From: Actinomycetota bacterium
Lineage (GTDB): Bacteria; Actinomycetota; Thermoleophilia; Solirubrobacterales; 70-9
DNA length: 48,735 nt
NCBI GenBank assembly: GCA_018268415.1
Contig: JAFDWO010000155.1
Location: 1 to 48,735, forward strand
Reading direction: 5' to 3'
The notes beneath the pieces were generated by a model, which searched no databases, was not told the origin of the DNA, and saw only the letters and a list, made by a program, of their open reading frames with translations. Both the position numbers and the translations under genes were made by a program. Of the stretch, positions 9,125 through 16,790 are shown piece by piece; within the stretch, counting starts at the first letter, position 1, and each line of letters starts with the position of its first letter.

Positions 9125-10140
9125 CCGTCGCCGGTCGCGTCGGCCCCCACCGTCACCCGCCGACCGTCGCCCCGGCCGGGCCGATCCCGGTTGGGACCGG
9201 TCGCCCGCGGCTCCCCGAGCAGCGCCGCGCGGTAGCGCTCGCACGCCCGGGTCATCGCGTCGAGGAAGGGCGCCAGATCGTCGGCACCGCGCTCGGCCGA
9301 CCAGTAGCAGGCGAGGGTTCGCGCGGGCAATGAGTCGGCGAGGTCGAGCACGGTGACTCCGGGATGGTCGAGGTCGACCTCGAGGCGGGGAGCGATCGCC
9401 ACGCCGGCGCCGGCCGCGACCAGGGCCTGTACGACGGTGCTCCGCGTGGTCCGGAAGCAGGCCTCGATCTCCAGCCCGGCAATCGCGAGCTCGGCTTCGA
9501 CCAGGCCGAACATGCGCCAGGTCGAGTCGACGACGAACGGCGACCGGGCGAGCTCGGCAAGGCCGGGCGGCGACGGGGAGGCGGCGAGCGGCGAGTCGCT
9601 CGGCACCAGCGCGACGAGCGGGTCGTTCAGGATCGTGCGCGCCTCGAACGGCCCACCTTCGAGCGGCAGCTCGGCGAGGCCGACGTCGAGCTCGCCGGTC
9701 CCGACCGCGGCGAACAGATCGCGGTCGGAGGTCGACTCGCGCAGCTCGATCCGGGCCGGCGCCGAGCCTTCGCCGAGCCGTCGCAGGGCCGCGGGCACCA
9801 GCCGCGCCGCCGGCCCTCCCGACGCGCCGATCCGCAGGCGGTCTCCGCGCCGCTCGCCGACCAGCTCGTCGAGCTCCAGTCGGGCAGCCCCCATCTGGGC
9901 CTCGATCCGCTCGGCATGGCGGAGCAGCGACCGACCGGCCTCGGTGAGGCCGACCTCCTTGTGCCCGCGACCCCGTTCGACCAGGCGCACGCCGACCGCC
10001 CCCTCGAGCTGGGCGATGCGCTGGCTGACCGCCGACTGCACGTAGCCGAGGCGATCGGCTGCCCCGCGGAAGGACCGCTCTTCGGCAACCGCCCCCAGCG
10101 CCGCCAGGTGGCGAAGCTCGACCCCGACCCACCCGCTCAT
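9121..10140 (-). CDS. LysR-family transcriptional regulator
   Basis: A 339-residue LysR regulator. The N-terminal winged helix reads ELRHLAALGAVAEERSFRGA then QSAVSQRIAQLEGAVGVRLV, and is followed by the linker helix and a two-lobe substrate-binding domain (DRLRIGASGGPAARLVPAAL; TGELDVGLAELPLEG; VVQALVAAGAGVAIAPRLEV). The ATG at 10140 is chosen because it overlaps the stop of the upstream membrane-protein gene as ATGA; the longer open frame upstream is shadow. The gene ends in the ilvB leader promoter. LysR proteins often act on neighbouring genes. The inducer is unknown, and control of ilvB or of the membrane protein is only a possibility. Confidence 0.92.
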   Translation of the reverse strand: MSGWVGVELRHLAALGAVAEERSFRGAADRLGYVQSAVSQRIAQLEGAVGVRLVERGRGHKEVGLTEAGRSLLRHAERIEAQMGAARLELDELVGERRGDRLRIGASGGPAARLVPAALRRLGEGSAPARIELRESTSDRDLFAAVGTGELDVGLAELPLEGGPFEARTILNDPLVALVPSDSPLAASPSPPGLAELARSPFVVDSTWRMFGLVEAELAIAGLEIEACFRTTRSTVVQALVAAGAGVAIAPRLEVDLDHPGVTVLDLADSLPARTLACYWSAERGADDLAPFLDAMTRACERYRAALLGEPRATGPNRDRPGRGDGRRVTVGADATGDG

Positions 10141-10613
10141 AGGGCCACCTCCCCCCGGTGCTCGTCCTCCATTCGCGGACAAGCGTCGCGACCGGTGGGG
10201 CAGTGGGAGTACTCGCGCGGGCGGGCGGCCATCGCGACGAACATCGCCGCGAACATCGCGCCGTGCTCGGCGGTCATCAGGATCGCCACGCTCTCGACCA
10301 GGCCCGCCTGCACCAGGGCGATGACGCCGGCCGCCGGGACCAGCATCGCCGCCGCCATCTCCAGGCAGGGCGCCCAGGCATGGCCTCGCCACCGCATCCA
10401 GGGAATCATCGGCACGGTCATGATCACCGCCATCCGGGCGAGCATCAGGCTCGGATCGTCGGGATCGAGCGACGGGAGCAGCGCGCCGCTCGCGAGGCGG
10501 GCCGGAACGGCAAGCACCCCCATCCCGACCAGCATCACGATCGCCATCTCCGCGTAGTGGCGGGCGAAATCGCGCGTCAGCACGCCCTTGAAGACCTCGG
10601 GTCGCGGCGTCAT
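10137..10613 (-). CDS. Small integral membrane protein, function unknown
   Basis: A 158-residue protein with about four hydrophobic segments (around AEMAIVMLVGMGVLAVPARL, MLARMAVIMTVPMIPWMRW, LEMAAAMLVPAAGVIALVQA and ILMTAEHGAMFAAMFVAMAA) and a charged C-terminal tail with two Cys residues. The start ATG at 10613 has a strong ribosome site (GGAAGGAG, 5 nt spacing). It overlaps the lysR start by ATGA, so the two are co-translated. It is divergent from a TetR gene across a 98-bp gap that contains repeated candidate operators. I recognise the general look of a conserved actinobacterial membrane family but cannot name a function. Confidence 0.75.
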   Translation of the reverse strand: MTPRPEVFKGVLTRDFARHYAEMAIVMLVGMGVLAVPARLASGALLPSLDPDDPSLMLARMAVIMTVPMIPWMRWRGHAWAPCLEMAAAMLVPAAGVIALVQAGLVESVAILMTAEHGAMFAAMFVAMAARPREYSHCPTGRDACPRMEDEHRGEVAL

Positions 10614-10631
10614 AGGTGCTCCTTCCGTGTT

Positions 10632-10701
10632 AAAGCAACTTTCTTCGCGTTTGGATGAAGCTATACGACTCCCAGCAAAAGCGCAACTCTTCGCGTTTAG
10701 A
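10632..10701. promoter_or_regulatory. Two direct repeats in the membrane protein/tetR divergent promoter
   Basis: Two copies of a degenerate motif: AAAGCAACTTTCTTCGCG then TTTGGA (10632-10655), and AAAGCGCAACTCTTCGCG then TTTAGA (10678-10701). They share CAACT and CTTCGCGTTTRGA and are spaced 46 bp apart. The second copy overlaps TAGAAT (10698-10703), a likely -10 for the tetR gene, whose ATG is 8 nt further. Binding sites for the TetR protein, controlling both directions, are the simplest reading. Confidence 0.5.
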
Positions 10702-10711
10702 ATGTCCGCCG

Positions 10712-11290
10712 ATGGACGACGGAGCGGCGATCAAGAAACGGCCCGGCGGGCGCTCGGCCCAGGTGCGCGCTCGCGTGCAGGCGGCGGTGATCGAGCTGCT
10801 CGCCGACCATCAGCTCGAGGAGGTGACGATCCCGCGGGTCGCCGAGCGGGCGGGCGTCCACCAGGCGACCCTCTACCGCCGCTGGGGGAACGTCGCGGGC
10901 CTCGTCGACGACATCGTCGCCGAGCGGGTCGGCGAGCTGGCGCCGATCCCCGACACCGGCACCCTACGCGGGGACCTCGAGCTCGCCGCGATCCGCTTCG
11001 CCGAGGTGATCGCCCCCCTCGGCGGCATCATGATCCGCGCCGCCGCCCTGGCCACGCCGAACGCCGAGTCCACGGTCTCCTTCCGCACGCGCGCGAGCCA
11101 GCTGCAGGCGATGCTCGACCGCGCCGCCGCGCGCGGCGAGAAGGCGCCGACCCTGACCGAGCTACTGGAGGGCATCACCGCGCCGCTCTACTTCCACGAG
11201 CTCTTCTTCGGCCGACCCGCCGACGCCGAGCACGCCAAGGCCCTGGTGGACCGCCTGCTGATCTACGTCGAGGCCGCCCCCGACCGCTGA
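10712..11290 (+). CDS. TetR/AcrR-family transcriptional regulator
   Basis: A 192-residue regulator. The N-terminal HTH is AQVRARVQAAVIELLADHQL then VTIPRVAERAGVHQATLYRR, followed by WGNVAGLVDDIVAERV. The C-terminal ligand domain is all-helical, with LLEGITAPLYFHELFFGRPA near the end, typical of TetR_C families. The ATG at 10712 (MDDGAAIKKRPGGR) is preferred over an upstream start at 10655, because the promoter-like TAGAAT and one operator repeat lie between them. It is divergent from the small membrane protein, the probable regulated gene. Confidence 0.9.
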   Translation: MDDGAAIKKRPGGRSAQVRARVQAAVIELLADHQLEEVTIPRVAERAGVHQATLYRRWGNVAGLVDDIVAERVGELAPIPDTGTLRGDLELAAIRFAEVIAPLGGIMIRAAALATPNAESTVSFRTRASQLQAMLDRAAARGEKAPTLTELLEGITAPLYFHELFFGRPADAEHAKALVDRLLIYVEAAPDR

Positions 11291-11387
11291 CGCCGGCGAC
11301 CCCGCGCGCTCGCCGGCGCGACTGCAGGACCTGTTGCGCCCGCCTCCCCACGCCGCCCGCGGCGTCCGGGTCGCCTACTACTGAGAC

Positions 11388-12431
11388 GTGCGTCCGCTCC
11401 GAGCAACCGGGGCGCTGGCGCTGATTGCCGTTCTCGTTGCGGTTCCGGCCCGCGCCCACGCCTCACCCCCGAGCGTCGCCGCCCTCCAGGCGGGCCTGCA
11501 GGCCCTGGGCCTCTACGACAGCTACGTCGACGGGATCTCGGGCCCGCAGACCCGACACGCGGTGATCCTCCTACAGCGTCGGCGGGGGCTGACGGTGGAC
11601 GGCGTCGCCGGGCCGCAGACGCGCGGGGCGCTCGGTTGGCGGGGTCGGCCGGGCCTCGGGAGTCGGGTGATGCAGACCGGTGATCGGGGCTGGGACGTCG
11701 CCGCGCTGCAGTTCCTCCTCCAGCGCGCCGGGCATGGACCCGGCCGCGCCGACGGCCTCTTCGGTCCGTTGACCCAAGCGGCGGTAGAACGGGCCCAGGC
11801 CGCGGTCGGGATCACCGCCGACGGCCTCGCCGGGCCGCAGACGATCGCCGCGTTGCGGGGTGGCTCGACCACCACCCCGGTCGCCACCGATCCGAGCGGC
11901 CCCGTCCGCTTCCTGCGACCGGTGGCCGGCCCGATGGGCGACGGCTTCGGCGCCCCGCGCAGCGACCACGCCCACACCGGCATCGACTTCCCGGTGCCGT
12001 ACGGGACGGCGGTCGGCGCCGCCGGGGTCGGGACGACGATCTACGCGGGCTACAACTACGGCGGCTACGGCAACCTCGTCGTCGTCGGGCACCGCCTCGG
12101 CTACACCACTTGGTACGCGCACCTCTCCGCGATCGCCACCGCGGCGGGTCAGGCGGTCGAAGGCGGAACGATCGTCGGTTATGTCGGCTCGACCGGCCAC
12201 TCGACCGGCCCGCACCTCCACTTCGAGGTGCGGCGCTACGACACCCCGATCGACCCCGCCCCCCTCCTGCTCGGTGCGATCTCGGCGCGGGCGCTCGGGC
12301 CGCCCGCCCGCGACGCCCGGCGGGCCACCGAGTGCCGCGGCCGGCGGCAGCGCCACCGCACGGCCCCGCCGGGCTCCGACTGGATCGCCCGCGAGCAGCT
12401 CTGTCGCCCGCCCGCCCGCGCCCATCGGTAG
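11388..12431 (+). CDS. Secreted M23 metallopeptidase with two peptidoglycan-binding repeats
   Basis: A 347-residue exported cell-wall hydrolase. Residues 1-25 are a signal peptide (ALALIAVLVAVPARAHA). Two peptidoglycan-binding repeats follow (LQAGLQALGLYDSYVDGISG through GVAGPQTRGALGW, and WDVAALQFLLQRAGHGPGR through GLAGPQTIAALRG). The M23/LytM endopeptidase domain has its zinc motifs HTGIDFP and HLHFEVRRYDTPIDP. The C-terminal tail (about 45 residues) is Arg/Pro-rich with two Cys. The start is GTG 11388. It stands alone, 97 nt after tetR. It probably cleaves peptide cross-links of peptidoglycan during growth or division. The target bond is not visible. Confidence 0.9.
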   Translation: MRPLRATGALALIAVLVAVPARAHASPPSVAALQAGLQALGLYDSYVDGISGPQTRHAVILLQRRRGLTVDGVAGPQTRGALGWRGRPGLGSRVMQTGDRGWDVAALQFLLQRAGHGPGRADGLFGPLTQAAVERAQAAVGITADGLAGPQTIAALRGGSTTTPVATDPSGPVRFLRPVAGPMGDGFGAPRSDHAHTGIDFPVPYGTAVGAAGVGTTIYAGYNYGGYGNLVVVGHRLGYTTWYAHLSAIATAAGQAVEGGTIVGYVGSTGHSTGPHLHFEVRRYDTPIDPAPLLLGAISARALGPPARDARRATECRGRRQRHRTAPPGSDWIAREQLCRPPARAHR

Positions 12432-12541
12432 GCCACGGCCGGAAGATCGCATCCGGCGCGACGTAGTTCAGCGATCCGCATTGGCCCGCGACCGCGCAGC
12501 CCCAAGAATCGACCGGGTTACCCAACGAAAGGACGCGAGAC

Positions 12542-13090
12542 ATGCGACGCATCGTGAACTCCACCTACATCTCCCTCGACGGCGTGATCGAGAGCCCACA
12601 GAACTGGCCGTCGGGCCGCCACGAGGACGATGGCCGCGCCCAGGCGCTCCAGGCCGAGCTGATGGACGCCTCCGAGGTGCTGCTGATGGGCCGGCGCACG
12701 TACGAGGTGTTCGCGCCCGCGTGGTCGACGAAATCCGGCGACCCGGTCAGCGACAAGTTCAACGCGATGGAGAAGTGGGTGGCCTCAGGGACGCTGACCG
12801 CGCCGGACTGGCAGAACACGACCGTGCTCGACGGCGATGCCGTCGCCACGATCCGGGCGCGCAAGGAAGGATCGGGCGGCGACATCGTCCAGTTCGGTTT
12901 CGGCGAGCTCTCCTACGCGCTGATGGAACAGGGCCTGATCGACGAGCTGCGCCTCTGGGTCCACCCCTTCTTCGTCGGCGAGGCGACCCCCACGGACCTG
13001 CTCTTCCGCCCGGGCCCCGAGACCATCTTCGACCTTGCCGACGCGACGCCGCTCGCCTCCGGAATCGTCGTGCTCACCTACCGGAAGTGA
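12542..13090 (+). CDS. DHFR-fold (RibD C-terminal-like) reductase
   Basis: A 182-residue protein of the dihydrofolate-reductase-like family (RibD_C/YyaP type). Visible marks are the N-terminal VNSTYISLDGVIESPQNW, VLLMGRRTYEVFAPAW (the GRRTYE nucleotide-binding motif) and the C-terminal DELRLWVHPFFVGEATPTDL. The start ATG at 12542 has AAAGGA 10 nt upstream. Members of this family are usually NADPH-dependent reductases of unknown substrate, often with stress or detoxification roles. It is monocistronic, convergent with the cupin gene 7 nt away. The 110-bp gap before it shows no other feature. Confidence 0.88.
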   Translation: MRRIVNSTYISLDGVIESPQNWPSGRHEDDGRAQALQAELMDASEVLLMGRRTYEVFAPAWSTKSGDPVSDKFNAMEKWVASGTLTAPDWQNTTVLDGDAVATIRARKEGSGGDIVQFGFGELSYALMEQGLIDELRLWVHPFFVGEATPTDLLFRPGPETIFDLADATPLASGIVVLTYRK

Positions 13091-13097
13091 GCCGGTC

Positions 13098-13508
13098 TCA
13101 CAGCTCGATCGACGGCCCGACCACCTCGACCGGGGGCAGCTCGCCGCCGGCCCAGTCCGGTGGCTCGGTGCCGTCGCGCTCCGCCCAGCGCCGGGCCAGC
13201 GTCCGCTCGAAGCCGCCGGGCGTACAGACCAGGACGTACCGGGCGGGCTCCTCGGCCCGATTGGCGAGGGTGTGGACGGAGCCGCGGGGAGCGAAGACGA
13301 ACTCCCCCGGCCCCGCCGTGCTCAGGTCCTCGCCGAGCTGGAAGGTCAACTCACCCTCCAGCACGTAGAAGCCCTCGTCGAAGTCGTGGCGATGTAGCGG
13401 CGGCCCCTGCCAACGACCCGGCGCCGTGTTCTCCATCACCGCAACCTCGCCGCCGCTCTGGTGCGAGCCGAGCAGGAACCGCGTGCCGAACTCCGGCGCA
13501 GGGCTCAT
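13098..13508 (-). CDS. Cupin-domain protein
   Basis: A 136-residue single-domain cupin. The first motif is PPLHRHDFDEGFYVLEGELT (His, His, Glu metal ligands in the G(X)5HXH(X)3-4E pattern). The second is GPGEFVFAPRGSVHTLANR (the PxG...H ligand). The ATG at 13508 overlaps the TGA of the MFS exporter as ATGA, so it is co-translated with it; the frame upstream is shadow inside the exporter. The cupin may bind or modify the compound exported by the MFS pump, which is inferred from context. It is the last gene of the unit. Confidence 0.88.
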   Translation of the reverse strand: MSPAPEFGTRFLLGSHQSGGEVAVMENTAPGRWQGPPLHRHDFDEGFYVLEGELTFQLGEDLSTAGPGEFVFAPRGSVHTLANRAEEPARYVLVCTPGGFERTLARRWAERDGTEPPDWAGGELPPVEVVGPSIEL

Positions 13509-14953
13509 CGGGCACCTCCGATCGCGGGCCGCGAGGGGACGGGCGCGCGCCTGCCCGTGGGACCTCCCGACGCGGTCGGACCGGGCGGCGCCGTCTCCTC
13601 CCCCAGCTTCACTTCCTCCAGCCGCCAGACCAGGGCCAGCGCCGCCAGCGCCAGTGGCGCGGCGACCCCGAAGACCAGCCGGACCCCCGGCACGACGGCG
13701 CCTTGCGAGGCGAAGACCGCGCCGAGCGACGCCGCCCCGACCGCGCCGCCGAGGGCGCGGAAGAAGTTGACGGTCGCCATCGCGGTGCCGAGCCGTGCCC
13801 GCTCGACCCCGTTCTGGACGATCACGGTCAGCACCTGCCCGACCAGTCCGAAGCCGAGGCCGAAGACGCCGAGGCAGAGGACGGTCGCGACCTGCGAGCG
13901 CGCGCCGACCAGCGCCGCCAGCCCGGCCAGGCCGACCGCCATCAGCGCCAACCCGACCAGCGGATAACGCTTGTAGCGCCCGCCGCGGGCGATCCGGCGG
14001 CCGGCGAAATTGGTCGAGGCGGTGACCCCGACCATCATCGCGACCAGCAGTAGGCCGGCGCCGGTCGGGGTCGCCCCGGTCGCCGCCTGGAGGAAGACCG
14101 GCGCGAAGACGGTCACCGCGAAGAGACTCGCGGTGGTCAGGAAGAAGGCGGCGCTGCTCAGCGCCACGGTCGGGACCCGCAGCAGGTCGAGCGGCACCGC
14201 CGGGTCCTCGGCCCGGCGCTCGCGCCAGACCAGGGCGGCGACCGCGGCAAGAACGAAGGCGCCGAGGGCGAGGATCTGGACCGAGATCCAGGCGAACCTC
14301 GAGCCGCCCCAGACGCAGGCGAGCATCAGCGCACAGGTCGCGGTCGCCAGCAGCAGCGCGCCGGCGTAGTCGAAGCGAGCGGCGGGCCGCGTCCCGGCCA
14401 CCGCCGGGAAGCGCAGTCGCAGCCCGGCGAGCGCCGCGAGACCGAGCGGCAGGTTGACGTAGAAGACCCAACGCCAGCTCACCTGTTCGGTGAGGAGGCC
14501 GCCGATCAGCGGCCCGGCGACCGTGGCAAGGGCGAAGACGGCCGCGATGTAGCCCTGATAACGAGCCCGCTCGCGCGGGGACACGAGGTCGCCGACGGCG
14601 GCCATCGCCAGCGTCATCAGGCCACCGGCAGCGGCGCCCTGGACCGCCCGCGCCGCGATCAGCGCGGTCACGTCACCGGCCAACCCGCAGACGGCCGAGG
14701 CGGCGAGGAAGAGTCCCAGCGAAGCTTCGAGCACTCGCCTGCGGCCGAGCCGGTCGCCGAGCTTGCCCCACACCGGGATCGTCGCGGCGGAGGCGACGAC
14801 GTAGGCGCTGACCACCCAGGAGACGTCGGCGAGGGTGCCGAGATCACGGGCGATCGTCGGCAGCGCGGTGGCGAGGATCGTCTGGTCGAGGACCGCGGGC
14901 AGCATCGCCAGCACGATCGCGACAAATGGAATGGATAGTTTGGGAAGGCGCAT
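13505..14953 (-). CDS. MFS drug exporter, DHA2 (EmrB/QacA) type
   Basis: A 482-residue transporter with about 14 hydrophobic segments. Family motifs are LDQTILATALPTIARDLG in the first helix, WGKLGDRLGRRRVLEASLGL (motif A) and WRWVFYVNLPLGLAALAGL (typical of DHA2). The ATG at 14953 is chosen for its good ribosome site (GGAGG, 6 nt upstream); a longer frame to 15001 overlaps the operator region. It is divergent from a TetR gene and followed by an overlapping cupin gene, the common layout of an efflux operon repressed by its neighbour. The drug or metabolite exported is unknown. Confidence 0.93.
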   Translation of the reverse strand: MRLPKLSIPFVAIVLAMLPAVLDQTILATALPTIARDLGTLADVSWVVSAYVVASAATIPVWGKLGDRLGRRRVLEASLGLFLAASAVCGLAGDVTALIAARAVQGAAAGGLMTLAMAAVGDLVSPRERARYQGYIAAVFALATVAGPLIGGLLTEQVSWRWVFYVNLPLGLAALAGLRLRFPAVAGTRPAARFDYAGALLLATATCALMLACVWGGSRFAWISVQILALGAFVLAAVAALVWRERRAEDPAVPLDLLRVPTVALSSAAFFLTTASLFAVTVFAPVFLQAATGATPTGAGLLLVAMMVGVTASTNFAGRRIARGGRYKRYPLVGLALMAVGLAGLAALVGARSQVATVLCLGVFGLGFGLVGQVLTVIVQNGVERARLGTAMATVNFFRALGGAVGAASLGAVFASQGAVVPGVRLVFGVAAPLALAALALVWRLEEVKLGEETAPPGPTASGGPTGRRAPVPSRPAIGGAR

Positions 14954-14964
14954 CGCGGACCTCC

Positions 14965-15019
14965 GTTCGAGCGCGAACACGAGTAGATTTCGTAGAGTCA
15001 CCAGAAACTTAGAGTCACC
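14965..15019. promoter_or_regulatory. Candidate TetR operators between the MFS exporter and tetR
   Basis: TAGAGTCACC occurs twice as a direct repeat (14993-15002 and 15010-15019), 17 bp apart, close to the tetR start. Nearer the exporter start lies an inverted repeat GTTCG-AGCG-CGAAC (14965-14978). Either could be the operator through which the divergent TetR represses both genes. Confidence 0.4.
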
Positions 15020-15036
15020 CTAACATTAGTCTCACT

Positions 15037-15672
15037 GTGATGCAAGGCCTGCGCGAACGCAAAAAGGCGGAAACCCGCCGCCAGATCGCCGAGGCAGCCC
15101 GCCGGCTGTTCGCCGAGAGCACCTTCGAGCAGGTCACCGTCGCTGCGGTGGCGGCCGCCGCCGACGTCTCCGAGGCAACCGTCTTCAACTACTTCCCGAG
15201 CAAGGAGGACCTCCTCTACAGCGGCCTCGAGGCGTTCGAGACCGAGATGCTGGCGACGATCCGCGAGCGTGCTCCCGGTGAGTCGGCCCTCACCGCGTTC
15301 GGCCGCTTCGTCACCGAGCCGCGCGGCATCCTCGCGTCGACGGACCCCGAGGCGATCGAGCGCCACGCGGCGACGACCCGGGTGATCGAGGAGAGTCCCG
15401 CCCTGCTCGCCCGCGAGCAGCAGATCTTCGCCGGCTTCACCGACTCGCTGGCCGAGCTGCTGCGCACGGAGACCGGCGCCGGCCCCGAGGACATCGAGCC
15501 GTGGGTCGCCGCCAACGCGATCATGGGCGTGCACCGAGGGCTGATCGGCTTCAGCCGCGCCCAGGTCCTCGCCGGCGTCCGCAACCCGACGCTCTCACGC
15601 CGCGTCCGCGCCCAGGCGAAACGGGCCCTGGCGACGCTTGCCGACGGCCTCGGCGGCTACGCGCTCAAGTAG
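15037..15672 (+). CDS. TetR-family transcriptional regulator
   Basis: A 211-residue regulator with N-terminal HTH RLFAESTFEQVTVAAVAAAA then DVSEATVFNYFPSKEDLLYS, the classic TetR recognition helix NYFPSKEDL. The C-terminal half is helical with no recognised ligand family. GTG at 15037 and ATG at 15040 are both possible starts; little separates them. It faces the MFS exporter-cupin operon across 83 bp containing repeats, so local repression of the exporter is likely. The 3' end lies 3 nt from the convergent DsbA-like gene, with no room for a separate terminator. Confidence 0.92.
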   Translation: MMQGLRERKKAETRRQIAEAARRLFAESTFEQVTVAAVAAAADVSEATVFNYFPSKEDLLYSGLEAFETEMLATIRERAPGESALTAFGRFVTEPRGILASTDPEAIERHAATTRVIEESPALLAREQQIFAGFTDSLAELLRTETGAGPEDIEPWVAANAIMGVHRGLIGFSRAQVLAGVRNPTLSRRVRAQAKRALATLADGLGGYALK

Positions 15673-15675
15673 CCG

Positions 15676-16458
15676 CTATTCGACCTTTTCGATCGCCCGT
15701 TCGATTTCTTTGATCGTCGGGTTTTCCTGCAGCGTTTCGCTGCCGTGCGGGCCCGCGATCACCATCGCGAGGCCATAACGGATGCCCAGGTTGGAGCCGA
15801 GTTCCTGCTGGGCTTCGAGGCTTTTGGTCATCGGGCTGTTCGGTTCGCGGCCCTGTTCGAAGGCTTCTTTCCATTCCTGCCCTTCGAGTTCCTCAACACT
15901 CCCAGCCAGGGTGTCGAGGAAGTTTTCCTGCAGGCCGGAGCGGCGGTTTTCGGCTTCGGTGACGCCGAAGCGGTCGGCTTCCCCCTGGTTGACGAAGAAG
16001 AGGAAGGCGTACTGCCAGCCGTAGCCCTGCTCGGCCGCGGCTTCGGTGCCGTAGAAGCCATACTCGATTTCGTTTTCGCTGTTCGAGTAGTGGCGATAGA
16101 GGAACTTGACCTTGCCCGGGCGGGCATAGTCTTCGGCCAGCGGCCGGATCGTCGAGAGGAAGCCTTCGCGGCAGAGCGAGCTCTGCTCATCACTGAAGAC
16201 CTGGACCGTCACCGGTGCGTCTTCGGAACCGAAGCGCGCGCCTTCCTGCGGGACCCCGCCGAAGAGTTCCTGGGCTTCGCCGATGCCGGCGATGTGGACC
16301 GTGTTCTTGTTCGGCTTCTGGGTGGCGATGTTGACGACCGCGTAACCGAGCGCCAGCAGCGTCAGCGCGGCGATCAGGATCACCCAGCCGCGCCCGCGTC
16401 CGGGCAGCGGCCGCTGCAGCACCTCGGGCTGCTCGGGCTCTTTGGTCGCGGGGCTCAT
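15676..16458 (-). CDS. Membrane-anchored DsbA/thioredoxin-fold protein with an incomplete active site
   Basis: A 260-residue protein: short cytoplasmic N-terminus, one membrane helix (about 24-44, WVILIAALTLLALGYAVVNI), then an extracellular DsbA-like domain. GSEDAPVTVQVFSDEQSSLC is followed by REGFLSTIRPLAEDYARPGK and VKFLYRHYS, as in DSBA-family thioredoxins. Where the family normally reads CPxC, this sequence has SSLC (Cys96 only). The usual cis-Pro TPT loop near the C-terminus is also not evident (LAMVIAGPHGSETLQ). It may have lost disulfide-exchange activity or act by a single Cys. The ATG at 16458 begins MSPATKEPEQPE; a longer frame upstream enters the promoter of the divergent gene. 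Confidence 0.75.
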   Translation of the reverse strand: MSPATKEPEQPEVLQRPLPGRGRGWVILIAALTLLALGYAVVNIATQKPNKNTVHIAGIGEAQELFGGVPQEGARFGSEDAPVTVQVFSDEQSSLCREGFLSTIRPLAEDYARPGKVKFLYRHYSNSENEIEYGFYGTEAAAEQGYGWQYAFLFFVNQGEADRFGVTEAENRRSGLQENFLDTLAGSVEELEGQEWKEAFEQGREPNSPMTKSLEAQQELGSNLGIRYGLAMVIAGPHGSETLQENPTIKEIERAIEKVE

Positions 16459-16513
16459 CCGTCCATTATCGCGAGCGGCGATCGTCGGCATCTTCCAACC
16501 TCCGCGATCGTCG

Positions 16514-16542
16514 TTGACATGCCCCCGCGGCCGGGGTAGACA
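16514..16542 (+). promoter_or_regulatory. Promoter for the small IF2N-like gene and probably fadD
   Basis: TTGACA (16514-16519), a 17-nt spacer, then TAGACA (16537-16542). The small gene starts at 16580 with GGGAGGG upstream, leaving a leader of about 30 nt. The -35 box is a perfect consensus. Confidence 0.55.
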
Positions 16543-16579
16543 GGGTGGACCAGTTTCCCCACAACCCGGGAGGGTCTTG

Positions 16580-16774
16580 ATGGCCAACCACCTGACGCCG
16601 AGAGAGCTCGCCGACCAGCTGCGCATGGACCAGCAGGAGGTGATCGGGCGATGCGTCCAGATGGGCATCCCGATCTTCCATGGGCGGATCGACCGAACCC
16701 TCTTCGAAGCGTCGCTGCGGACCGTGTCCGCGGCCGGGAAAGGGACGAATTTGCGCACCGATGCGCCGCACTGA
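16580..16774 (+). CDS. Small IF2 N-domain-like protein (64 aa)
   Basis: A 64-residue protein, MANHLTPRELADQLRMDQQE then VIGRCVQMGIPIFHGRIDRT. The helical pattern (LADQL..DQQEVI..C..MGIPI) resembles the small N-terminal IF2 subdomain or a HTH/SAP-like fold. I do not recognise a named family. ATG 16580 has a good ribosome site (GGGAGGG, 6 nt). It follows a TTGACA-17-TAGACA promoter and precedes the acyl-CoA ligase by 16 nt, so the two may be cotranscribed. The C-terminal 15 residues are polar and probably disordered. It could be a nucleic-acid-binding adaptor; no function is supported. Confidence 0.65.
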   Translation: MANHLTPRELADQLRMDQQEVIGRCVQMGIPIFHGRIDRTLFEASLRTVSAAGKGTNLRTDAPH

Positions 16775-16790
16775 ATAGACTCCGGCGGCG

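Noticed and set aside
10655..10711. Earlier start for the first TetR gene
   Set aside because: It would place the likely -10 box and an operator repeat inside the coding region.
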